This document shows positions 1 to 8,251 of a DNA stretch of 17,116 bases, one piece after another. How positions within the stretch are numbered: the stretch's first letter is position 1; each line of letters opens with the position of its first letter. The notes beneath the pieces were generated by a model. The model searched no databases. It was not told the origin of the DNA and worked only from the letters and a program-made list of their open reading frames with translations. Made by a program: the position numbers and the translations under genes. Source of the DNA: Ophiocordyceps camponoti-saundersi (nom. inval.) (taxonomy: Eukaryota; Ascomycota; Sordariomycetes; Hypocreales; Ophiocordycipitaceae); contig PDHQ01000532.1 in the NCBI GenBank assembly GCA_003339415.1, positions 1-17,116 of the forward strand, written 5' to 3'.

Positions 1-89
<89 letters not shown>

Positions 90-110
90 TTAATAATATT
101 AATAATATTA
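1..110. repeat. (TAA)n microsatellite, left end
   Basis: Perfect TAA repeats run from 1 to about 88, then an imperfect TAATATTAA-type continuation reaches about 110. The same-strand repeat recurs at the right end of the window. It could be the 3' tail of a non-LTR element lying to the left, since (TAA)n tails are known in some LINEs. It could also be a plain microsatellite, or the RIP product of (CAA)n or (TGA)n, either of which gives (TAA)n after CpA/TpG loss. Confidence 0.95.
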
Positions 111-498
111 ATTTAAGCGCTTTTAAGATTATTAATATAATAATATTATATATAAAGTAAATATATTTAAGTAAGAGCGCGGCTAAGTTAGCTAATAAAG
201 GTAATATAATAAAGCTTATAGCTTAAAGCTTATTTATTTAAATTTAAGCTATAATTATTTTATAAAAATTAGTAAAAAGGGAGTATTATTACTTATAATA
301 TTAAGGTCCCTATTTGCTAAAAAGCTTAAAAGTTACCTAGCTAGCTATTTTTAAATAAAAAAAATAAATTTAATATATTTATATTTATAACTATAAATAT
401 ATTTATTTAGTTAAGTTTATAAATAGTTTAAGCTAATATTATTAAAGCGTAAACCTTAGCTATAAAGTTATTATTAAAATTTATTATAGCTAAAAGCT

Positions 499-576
499 TA
501 AATACTCTTAGTATATTAAAGGATAAAATAAAAGCTAATATAATAATAATAGCGCTTACTATATTAAGAGTATTTA
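499..576. repeat. Inverted repeat, 12-bp arms
   Basis: TAAATACTCTTA at 499-510 is matched exactly by its reverse complement at 565-576, with a 54-nt spacer. Arms this AT-rich can arise by chance in such DNA, so the significance is uncertain. Confidence 0.5.
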
Positions 577-984
577 TAAGGTTTTAATTATTATTTACTT
601 AGAGTTTATTAACTACCTAAAGCTAACCGCGCCTTATAGCTTAAGCTATATTAAAATAGTTAATATTATAATTAGAAAACTAAAATAATATTAATAGCGA
701 AATTTAAGCTATTTAGATAAAAACTTAGGGAAAAGTAAAGTAAAGGATAATAATAATTAAATAAGGAAAGGAAAGTTAAATATTTATAAGTTATATAATA
801 ATAAAAAGGTTTAGTAAATATTAATATATTAAGTTTAAGTTTATAGTAAGTTTAATAAGGATATATATAAGGACCTAATAAGGTTAAATTAATAAAAGTT
901 AATATAGTATAATATTTATTTTATAATAATAAAAGCTAATATATAGTTATTAAGCTTAAGATAAAGAAAAGAATTAAAGTAAAG

Positions 985-1215
985 GCGCTATAATAGCTTA
1001 CTCTTTTAAGTAATAAGATTAGGGTATTAAAAGAGGAGGTAATATATATTTTATAGCTTAGTATTATATTTATAATTTTAAGTAACTATATTCGGGACTT
1101 AGTATAAGAAAAGAAACTTTTATAGCTTAATTTTACTTATATAAAGCTAGGTAATAATAATATTAATATATTTTAGAAAATTATAATATATTATAATAAC
1201 TATAAGCTAGTTTAA
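985..1215 (+). pseudogene. Possible coding remnant, unidentified
   Basis: One + strand frame, starting at the GCG codon at 985, gives a protein-like run when TAA/TAG are read as Gln or Trp. It has alternating hydrophobic and charged residues, for example LSNKIRVLKEEV near 1005-1045 and LNFTYIKLGNNN near 1130-1165. Its in-frame stops are all TAA or TAG, as expected for RIP of Gln/Trp codons. It stops looking coding just before the GC-rich repeat at 1261. There is no start codon, no recognisable domain and no detectable match to copies A and B, so it may equally be a chance open stretch. Confidence 0.25.
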
Positions 1216-1290
1216 GTAAGGGGGGAAATTAGTTAAGAAAAGGAAAGTTTATAAAGTATAGGGCGGAAAAAGTAAGGCGGTATAATATAG

Positions 1291-1340
1291 CGCGGGGCGG
1301 TATAGGGCGGTATAGGGCGGTACGGGGCGGTGCGAGGCGA
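1291..1340. repeat. GC-rich decamer tandem repeat
   Basis: There are five consecutive 10-bp units: CGCGGGGCGG, TATAGGGCGG twice, TACGGGGCGG and TGCGAGGCGA. Related G-rich sequence extends over 1261-1375, and the block ATATAGCGCGGGGC occurs on both sides (1285-1298 and 1345-1358). The unit differences TGCG/TACG and TATA fit RIP of an originally more uniform TG-containing unit, and the last unit retains its TGC. This is the only GC-rich island in the first 3 kb apart from short G-runs. Confidence 0.8.
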
Positions 1341-1430
1341 GGTAATATAGCGCGGGGCAGAGAAAGGAAAGTTTAAAAGGGGGTAGGGTAAGATAATAAG
1401 GTAGCCGCTTTATTATCTATTAGTAATTAA

Positions 1431-1555
1431 AGGGGGGGGGCTATATCTTTTTCTTTTTTACCTCTTTTTTTTTTCCTTTTTTTTTATTATTCTTAAAAGA
1501 AAATATATTTCTAACCCCTTTTTTCTAACCTTTTTTTTAACTTTTATAATAAAAG
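1431..1555. repeat. Poly-G run and polypyrimidine tract
   Basis: A run of nine G at 1432-1440 is followed by a long pyrimidine-dominated stretch of T-runs mixed with CTTTTT, CCTC and CCCC blocks up to about 1540. It resembles the polypurine/polypyrimidine tracts found beside retroelement termini and in fungal intergenic DNA. No function can be assigned from sequence alone. Confidence 0.6.
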
Positions 1556-2280
1556 GAAAATAATAAAGGTTATATAGCTATATTAATAAAATAATAATAA
1601 TAAATATATTTAAAATTATTTATAATAAGCTTTATAATTTTTTTTATATTATATATATAGCTTAGTTAGCTAATTATAAGGTTTTATATTAAAAATAATA
1701 AAATAAATAATATTATATAATATTAATTATATATAAAGCTAATAAAATATATAAGCTTATAATTAGCTAATTATTTTAACTATATTAAGGCTTAATATAA
1801 ATATTAGAAGGTAAGTAAAATTAAAAATTAGGGGTAAAGTTAAAGTTAAAGCTTAAAATATTAACTAAGTTATAAATATATTTAAAAAAATTATATATTA
1901 TTATAATAAAAATAGCGTAATATATTAGTAAAAAAAGATAGCTAAATAGCTTATTAATTAATATAAAGTAATATAAAATAAAGTAAAGTTTTAAATATAG
2001 CTAATAATAAATAATAAGAAAAAATCTAAGTTAACTTATATAATATATAAAGGCGGAATAAAATATTAAAGCTTTAACTTAATAAAATAATAATAACGTT
2101 TTAAGTAAGTGCTTTAGCGAGGTTAGCTATTTTAATAGCTATTTTTAATATTACTCTTATTATTATAATTATTAATATTTCTTTTTAAGAGTTTTATATA
2201 TTAGTATTAATTTACTTTAAAATATTTAATAAATAAATAATTATTAATATAAGTAAAATAAGAGGCGGGGAGGGGGGTAA

Positions 2281-2520
2281 AGCGATAATAATAATAATAG
2301 CGGTAATAAGTATAATAATTAAATTATAAGTAAAAATAATAATAATAATAAGTATAAAAAAAGAAATAAAAGCGGTAATAAGGGGCATAAAAGTAAAGGC
2401 GCTAATTTAAGTAATAATAGCTATAATAATAATAGCGAAATTTATAATAAAAGTAAAAAAAATAATAATAATAATAGCGAAAATACTTATAATAATAATA
2501 ATAATAATTATTATTATTAG
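2281..2520 (+). pseudogene. Relic of an Asp/Ser/Lys-rich coding tract
   Basis: In the frame beginning AGC GAT at 2281 the sequence reads as serine-glycine-lysine islands separated by long AAT runs. Only the GAT that follows AGC keeps its G; every following codon, which is preceded by T, is AAT. That is exactly what RIP does to (GAT)n, because each internal TpG becomes TpA. The ancestral peptide was therefore probably poly-Asp blocks alternating with Ser/Lys/Arg, including a GHKSK segment at about 2380-2395 that retains its CAT. Such acidic/basic low-complexity stretches occur in linkers and nucleic-acid-binding proteins. The parent gene is not identified. Confidence 0.5.
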
Positions 2521-3035
2521 CTTAAAAGATAATATTATATTATTCTTATAAGAACTTTAATTAAAAATATATTTAAAAATATAAAACTTTTAATTTATTA
2601 TATATAATATAGCGTATAATCTTAACTAAATATAAAATAATATTAATTAAAAAATAATAAATTATATTAAAATTAACTAATTTAAATATATTTTAAAAAA
2701 TATTATTAAAATTTAATATATTTTTAACTTAAATTTACTAAAATTAAAGCTAAAGCTAAAAATAAAAGTAAAAGCGAAAAATAAAATAATAATTTAAATA
2801 TTAGTTTTTATTATATTAATATTAAGGAGTAAATTAAACTAAATAATTATCGGAAAAAATAAAAAAAAGGTAAATAAAATTAAGGGGGCGGGCGGAGTAA
2901 AAAAAGTAAGTAATATAAAGAAAAGTAAGGAGAAGTAAGAAGCGGGGGAGATAAAGGCTAAGAAAGTAGCAGAGAAAAAATTAAAGCTTAAGCTAAACTT
3001 TATCTAAATATTAAAATTATCTCTTATAAAGTTTA

Positions 3036-3060
3036 TATTATTATTATTATTATTATTATA
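3036..3060. repeat. (TTA)n microsatellite at the AT/GC boundary
   Basis: About eight TTA units end at 3060, immediately before base composition changes sharply at 3062. This is the reverse-complement orientation of the (TAA)n tracts at the window ends. It may be the insertion target of copy A, or a retroelement tail in the opposite orientation. Confidence 0.85.
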
Positions 3061-3084
3061 ATACTCTAGAGGCTATAGAGGTAG

Positions 3085-3102
3085 CTGCTAGAACCTTAGC
3101 AG
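3085..3102 (+). other. Small hairpin retaining unmutated TG and CA
   Basis: CTGCTA (3085-3090) and TAGCAG (3097-3102) are perfect complements around a 6-nt loop. Each arm keeps one RIP-susceptible dinucleotide, and in both cases it lies in a TGC or GCA context. Confidence 0.5.
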
Positions 3103-3339
3103 TAAGTTGAGTAGGAAAAACCCTCCTAAGGGAGGTAAAACCCCCCGCTATATAGTAAGACCGCGTCCGGCTCGGGGCCGGGCTAGGCGCTCTACGCGTA
3201 TAAAGAAAGTAACCGTTAGTTATACTTATAGTAATACTATATAATATAAGGAAAGATAAGGAAAGATAAATAAGATAAGGAAAAAATAATAGTAGTAGCG
3301 GTAAGTACTGCTTATATATGCTAGTATATACCTCCCCGG

Positions 3340-3375
3340 CCTTTAAGTATATATTACTTAACCTTTAAGTATATA
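3340..3375. repeat. Short direct repeats, CCTTTAAGTATATA
   Basis: CCTTTAAGTATATA occurs at 3340-3353 and again at 3362-3375, a 22-bp period. Related AAGTATATAC and GTATATACCTCC words lie on either side (3323-3420). Clustered short repeats of this kind are common in element termini and promoters. Confidence 0.6.
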
Positions 3376-3431
3376 GCTACGTACCTCCTTTACGTATAAT
3401 ATATACCTAAGTATATACTTTTTTTTAAGCT

Positions 3432-3463
3432 TTCTTAATTAAGAAGCCTTCTTAATTAGGAAG
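3432..3463. repeat. Tandem near-palindromes
   Basis: TTCTTAATTAAGAA at 3432-3445 is a perfect 14-bp palindrome. It is followed at once by the related near-palindrome CTTCTTAATTAGGAAG at 3448-3463. Together they form a tandem pair of self-complementary words upstream of the gag-like relic. Confidence 0.6.
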
Positions 3464-3721
3464 TTAGTTTTTATAAATTAGTAACTTAAAGCTTAGGGGT
3501 ATATAAGGAGGGGGGGGTTACTCTTACTAATATAAGCGGGCTATTATTATCTTATTATTTTTCTTTAATAATTTAACTATATAAGTAATTTTTAGCGCGC
3601 GTAACTAGTTTATAGCTAACCTATACTAAAGTAAAATACCCGCTAAACCCGACTTTCCTTAAGTAATATCTTATATAGGGTATATTAGTATACTTATTAG
3701 CTTTAAAGACTTTTATTAAGT

Positions 3722-4750
3722 ATAAAGAAATAAGTACTTAGCTTTAGCATATATCCGTATTTACTAATAATTAGGGTAAACTATCTAAGCGCGGCCTATA
3801 TTAAATACGCGAATAATTATATTAAGTATTAGCTAATTAATAATCTCGCTATAGCCGAAGCTATTTACGCTACGGTTAAGGTTATTTACTAGCTAAGCTT
3901 TAATTATAACGCCTAAATAGTAAGTAATATTAAGGTTATATTAAGTTTACGGTAAATCCTATATTAATAAATATAGTAAAAAAATATAATTTAGCGCGTA
4001 AAAAAAATACGCGCTATTACGCGTTATAATAATAATTATACTAATTAAGTTATATAAGTAACTACTAGCCGCGTGCTATTTTAAAGCTTATAGCTTCTTA
4101 TTATCGGGGAGAACTTTATTATTAAGGTAACTAAAAGTTTAACTAGCGCTAACTAATTTATCGCTATTATATTAGCTTAGATATAAGAGTAATATATTTT
4201 CTATATATAAGTAATTAACTTTTTTAAATAATTAACTAAGAAGCTCCGCTATATCCGCCGCGCTATCGAAAATAAAGCGCGCTTATAAGGGAGCTTATCT
4301 CTTACTAATCGTCCTCTTATCCTCTATACTTTACCTCTTATTACTAATTCCGCTTCCGCTTTAGTGCTAATTAAGTCTAAGTTAAAGTTTAATAAGTTTA
4401 TTAAGTTTAAGATTATTTTTACTTTAAATATTAAAATTACCCCTACTTTTAAGGAGGATATTATTAGCGCCTACGCCGTAACCGCGCCGCCTCCTTATAA
4501 GGAGATTCTTAGTTTTATTTAAGATAATTTAGTTAATAATATACTTAGTAATAAAAATTTTATAATATTAGTTAATAATTATATTATATTTAATAAGGAG
4601 GAGGAGCTATTAGTAAAAGAGGAGTAAATAGCTTTAATTTACGCTTATAATTATAGTTAAGGTTAGGGCTATAACCGAGGCCGCGGCCGTAATAAGCGCG
4701 GTTAGTCTTACGCTTTGCGCGGTTAAGTTAATACCTTATATATAGTTAAG
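3722..4750 (+). pseudogene. Gag-like relic (copia-type character)
   Basis: A single + strand frame (codons starting at positions such as 3809 and 4601) stays coherent for about 340 codons, with only TAA/TAG stops attributable to former Gln or Trp. Features seen in order: an N-terminal stretch with an NY..W arrangement near 3905-3930; a middle part with many basic residues; a segment near 4440-4560 with proline and tyrosine (APPPYKEIL) followed by hydrophobic helices; the acidic run KEEELLVKEE at 4595-4625; and an arginine-glycine tract YNRGRGRNKRG at 4668-4705. That order resembles Ty1/copia gag proteins, which place an LPPxY-like segment, an acidic helix and an RGRGR tract before a CCHC zinc knuckle. 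Cys and His codons are erased by RIP, so the knuckle cannot be confirmed. No intact start codon remains. Confidence 0.42.
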
Positions 4751-4775
4751 ATAATTTAGCTTTAGGGCTAAGTAA

Positions 4776-5720
4776 GCGGTTAGTAAGGTAAATAATAAAG
4801 TTATCGCTATAAAGCGATTTTTATATATCCGTTATAAAGCCGAAAGCCCCGTCTCCTTTATCTATTTTACCTTCGTAAAGTAATATTATAAGGTTAAATT
4901 AGTATAGTTATTTAAGTAAAAGAAACTAGCGTATAAGTTTAGCTACGAATTAAAAGTTATTAAGCGCTTTAGTAAGGTTACGCTAATTTTATATTAGTCG
5001 CTAGTTAATATTAAGGAGTAGCTTATTTTTATAAATAAAAGTATAGTTAAGAAAAATATATAATATTATCTTATCTTTATTATTATAAAGGTAGCGTTTC
5101 GAAATTACTTTAGGGATTTTACGGGCTTAGAGAAAAAAATTAAGTTTAATATATCCAGTTTAAAATTATATAAGTATTATATTAATAAACTTAGGAAATC
5201 TTTTATAAATATATAAAGTAATCTTAGCTTTAAGCTATAGCGGTTTATTAATAGGGTAGTTATAAGATTACTTATATTTCTTAAGCTTACTTTCTTAGGA
5301 ATACTATTAGAGGAGCTATTTTTTTTAAAATTTAATATTAAAGTTATATTACGTGCGTCTAGCCTCTAGTTTAAGTTTAGTTTATATTTTATAGAATTCC
5401 TCTAAGTCTTATAATACTTAATATCTTTATTAACGGGGGCGCCCCTTATACTTATATTTAACTTATTTAGCGGCCTTTTTTACCGTGGTACGGATAAGGT
5501 TTACTATACTTATATATTAAAAATAGTAATAAATATAAGCTATCCGGTAAGTAAAATATAAGTTAAGGGGGGGGATAAAAGCCTCTATTTTAATATAATA
5601 AAAAGGGGTAGCTTTATAAGCTTCGGTAATAACTTTTAAGTATTTAAACTATTTTATAGCTAGCGTTTTTATAATAAGGCTATATAGTTTTCCTTCTAAT
5701 TATATAAGCGGAGTAAACTA
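4776..5720 (+). pseudogene. Copy A long protein relic, segment i
   Basis: This frame (phase of the GCG codon at 4776) follows the gag-like relic in a different phase. It gives a coherent, moderately basic and hydrophobic protein with about 6-8% in-frame TAA/TAG. Diagnostic stretches include TGLEKKIKFNIS at 5121-5156, RFINRVVIRLLIFLKL at 5241-5288 and LLTGAPL near 5430-5455. The counterpart of RFINRV..FLKL is at 10429-10476 in copy B, where the 57-nt block is about three-quarters identical with most codon positions aligned. That supports ancestral coding on the + strand. I do not recognise the domain. A relaxed reading of AACGGGGGCGCC at 5433 as an aspartic-protease active site lies in another frame and was rejected. 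Confidence 0.5.
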
Positions 5721-5835
5721 AGATATACTAAATATAATTACTAATCTAATAGCTTTAATATATACCTTTTTTATTTTTAATAATTATTAATATATAACCT
5801 TATATTAATATAGTAATCTTAATAAAAGCTAGGTA

Positions 5836-6999
5836 TTAGCGCTTAAGTTTAGCGGCGAGTTTTAAAAAGTAAGATTTCTATTAAAATTTACGGTATAGCT
5901 AGACTTTTAAAAATCTCGCCTTTTACGTAAGCTATATTATCTTTATATTAAGCTAAAGCTAGGTTATATTTACTTTCCTAGCTTTTATAAAATATATTAA
6001 CTCGCTTTTAGCTAGCTAAAAAGTTATTTTATACTTAAGGGCTTATTATTTATAAATTCGCTACGCTTACTTAAGTTAAAAGAGTACCTAAGCTTTATTA
6101 CGTTTAATACTAAGTATATTAGTATTATTAGCGAAGCTTACTATTAATAGTCTAGTTATTAAGTTTAGATATTAATATAGTAAGGATATATATAATAGGA
6201 AAAGGACTAATAATATAAGGGACTTTTAAGAAACTTTTTATTAAATTAGGAAAGCGTTACTAAGCTTATAATTAAACTTAAATTATAAGATTTTAGTAAT
6301 AAGATAAGAATAAATAAACGCTATAACTTATTTAGGAAAGCTTAGGTAGTTAAGGATAATTATTAGCTTATTATAAGAAATATAATTAAAAGCTTTAGTA
6401 AAGTTTAATAAGAGGAGTAAGGTAATACCGCCTTAGTCTTAGATAGTTTTAATAATTTTAGTAAGTATAAGGATTATAATATCGGTAAAGTATTATAGCT
6501 TATTACTTATTTAGCTATCTAAGAGGATATTAGCTATTTCCGCTATAAATATTATTTTTCTAATAATAATTATTCTAAGAACTTTCTTTATTATATTAAA
6601 AAGTAAAATTAGCTTATACCCGCCTAAGGTATAATATATAGCTAGTAATTTACTTACCTTATAGATAATTATAATATTAAAAGCTTTAAATCGTAATAGG
6701 AAATAGCTACTATTAATATAGCTTTAAAAGATCTTTTAGAAAACTTAAATAAAAGGGGGTTTATATTCTTTTAGGAACTTAACTAAGATCTTATTAAAGC
6801 CGGCGGACTTTTATAAGGCGATTAAGAAAAAGGTAAAGTAAACGTTATTAGTAATAATTAAATATTTAATATAGAAAAGAGGGAAAAGTTTATCTAAGGT
6901 AAAAGGAGGGGCTAAGGTAATAAGAGTAAAGAAGAATTATTAGCTAAGTAAGATTACTTTATCTAAGAAGGTAAATATTAAGTTTAAGTCGGGGCTTTT
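5836..6999 (+). pseudogene. Copy A long protein relic, segment ii
   Basis: The phase changes between segment i and this one, so an indel or a former intron lies at about 5720-5836. The frame (codons at 5836, 5842 and so on) gives about 385 codons. Conserved landmarks shared with copy B are YNLFRKA..VKDNYWL at 6322-6370, aligned with YNLFKEA..VKDFYWL at 11499-11547, and a YNIKSF block at 6670-6687, aligned with YNIKSL at 11847-11864. The C-terminal part is strongly charged, with KREKF and KRRG runs near 6870-6910. The protein was rich in Gln or Trp, judging by the many stops. It is an unrecognised family. The paired conservation argues against a chance reading. Confidence 0.5.
5854..5920 (+). 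other. Imperfect inverted repeat within copy A
   Basis: GGCGAG followed by a TTTTAAAAAGT stretch (5854-5870) is mirrored by ACTTTTAAAAATCTCGCC (5903-5920), with a 32-nt spacer and a single one-base offset. The GC-rich ends make chance pairing less likely than for the purely AT stems. Confidence 0.5.
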
Positions 7000-7031
7000 C
7001 TATAATATTAATATATATATAAGCTTTAGTA

Positions 7032-7055
7032 AGGCCTAGCTTTAGAGCTAGGCCT
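7032..7055. other. Perfect 10-bp hairpin with 4-nt loop
   Basis: AGGCCTAGCT (7032-7041) and AGCTAGGCCT (7046-7055) are exact complements around TTAG. Six of the ten pairs are G-C. It sits at the change of phase between segments ii and iii of copy A. Confidence 0.7.
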
Positions 7056-7099
7056 AACGTTTTATTATTTAAAATATTATTAAGTTTATTAAGATATTA

Positions 7100-7835
7100 T
7101 TAAGGAAGTTACGCTAAGCGCTATAGCGGGCTATGCTAATCGCGGACTTCTACGCCTTCGTTACTTTCTAATAGTTATATTAATAAAAGTTAGTAAAGTT
7201 AGCTCTCTAATACTTTTAGGCTTACTTAGCGGCCGCTATAATAGCTACCGTTACTTAATTTTATTAGTTTTATATCGTAAGGTATATACGGACGCGTAAT
7301 AGTATTATAATTTTTACTATTATTTCTAGCTATTTATATAGTAAGGTAACTACTCTTTTTAAGTTTTTAAGTATAAAGGTACGGTATAGTTTAGGCTTAA
7401 GTTAGTTCCGTACCTTAGCTATAAGTATATCTAAGTAAAAGGAGCGCTAAATCTTAGTTAATATAATATTAAGGCGGAGGTTAATATTTACGTAGATAAC
7501 TTATAGAATATAGTCGGAGCTAATAAGGAGGTTATTTCCTTAGTATATCGCTTAGTAATCTAATATAGCTTAAACTAGGTTAATAATATTAGTTTATTTA
7601 TTATATATTTCTTAGGTAACTTCGCTTAGAAGCGTAATAAGTCCGAGATAAAGGCTAGTTACGAGATCGAGGAAATTAGCTATTTTAAAAAAGGACCTTT
7701 CGTAGTAATCTTATAAGAGGTAATAAAAGTTAAAATCGCTATATAAAAAGGTAGCTATTAAGGTTAGGTTAAGGTAGAGAAAGTTACGCTATAAAAGGGG
7801 GCTAGACTAGATTATTAATAAAGGTAAGTAGATAG
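7100..7835 (+). pseudogene. Copy A long protein relic, segment iii
   Basis: Two phases are needed. One around 7133-7345 begins at one of only two ATG triplets left on this strand (7133) and reads MLIADFYAFVTF before its first TAA at 7169. The other runs about 7369-7835 and is clearly protein-like, with few stops and many charged residues. Its landmark LN(W)VNNIS at 7570-7593 aligns with the same residues at 12754-12777 in copy B. The following blocks (a YFLGNF-like hydrophobic run, basic K/R, then a KIA block) also align residue by residue. A YVD(D) string at 7489-7500 looks like a copia reverse-transcriptase box, but copy B has no such residues at the matching place. Function unknown. Confidence 0.48.
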
Positions 7836-8094
7836 ATATAATTTATAATAAGGGTATAATATAGAAAAAGATAGAAGCTATATTAAGTATAATAAGAGGT
7901 ATTTAAAAGAAAAGGTTTAGTTATTTATAAATATAAAGAATTACTTAGTTACTAAAATTTATAAGTTTATATAATAAAATACTAAAAAGTAAAAAGCGTC
8001 CGAATTAGTTATATTATAATTTTTATAAATAAATAAAATAATAGCTAATAAGGCTATAAAGCGCGGTATAAATAAAATAGTTACGCTTTTATAT

Positions 8095-8245
8095 ATTTTA
8101 AAAAAAGGTTTTAATCTTTATTAGGAGTAAAGAAGGTAAAGGTTTATAATTATATTAAGGTAAAAAAGGGGGCGGAAAAAGGGGTAGGGGAGGGGGCGGA
8201 GGAGGGTATAATAAAGGGGGAAGGGGTAAGAGGGGGAGGATAAGT
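8095..8245. repeat. Purine-rich, G-rich low-complexity tract
   Basis: GGGGGCGGA, GGGGTAGGGG and GGAGGAGGG words dominate 8160-8245. This separates segments iii and iv of copy A. A shorter G-rich purine patch (AGCGGAGGCGGAGG) occupies roughly the matching place in copy B at 12940-12955. Confidence 0.65.
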
Positions 8246-8251
8246 TCTCTA

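Larger units (their letters stand above)
111..3035. other. AT-rich relic segment of unknown origin
   Basis: This segment is almost entirely A and T, with scattered AGCT, AGCG and AAGCTT islands. It contains an inverted repeat (499-576), a possible coding remnant (985-1215), a decamer tandem repeat (1291-1340), a polypyrimidine tract (1440-1555), a former Asp/Ser/Lys-rich coding tract (2281-2520) and lysine-rich relic sequence up to 3030. It may be a third, more decayed transposable element or a mosaic of several. I could not align it to copies A or B. No RNA gene or intact reading frame is visible. Confidence 0.6.
3062..3690. other. Structured, GC-richer non-coding leader of copy A
   Basis: I see no coding frame in this 630-bp stretch. 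It holds a hairpin (3085-3102), a CCTCC-TAAG-GGAGG stem (3122-3135), a GC-rich patch (3160-3200), a pair of AGGAAAGATA-type repeats (3248-3272), direct repeats built on CTTTAAGTATATA (3340-3375), near-palindromes around TTCTTAATTAAGAA (3432-3463) and a G8 run near 3510. Five of the window's 34 surviving CpA/TpG sites cluster at 3086-3320. It precedes the gag-like relic and is best read as the 5' untranslated or promoter region, or terminal repeat, of the element. I could not find a second copy of it in the window, so it cannot be called an LTR. Confidence 0.5.

Noticed and set aside
2215..2388. Minus-strand ATG frame of about 58 codons
   Set aside because: It is the antisense of the low-complexity Asp/Ser/Lys tract, made almost only of Ile, Leu and Phe codons. 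There is nothing to suggest a real gene.
111..3035. A third copy (C) of the A/B unit
   Set aside because: Composition is similar and some Lys-rich words recall copy B, but I found no ordered anchors as between A and B.
3318..3368. Short + strand ATG frame (about 16 codons)
   Set aside because: It lies in the repeat-rich leader and has no coding character. It exists only because one TGC escaped mutation.
5425..5450. Possible D-G-G-A aspartic-protease site of a retrotransposon
   Set aside because: It requires a frame with very many stops. The overlapping frame reading LLTGAPL is much more coherent and continuous with conserved blocks.
7489..7500. TAC GTA GAT AAC, readable as YVDD after allowing for RIP, as in copia reverse transcriptase
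   Set aside because: The surrounding residues do not match the RT palm. The aligned stretch of copy B (about 12,670-12,720) has KLKDII-type residues instead, so the motif is not conserved.
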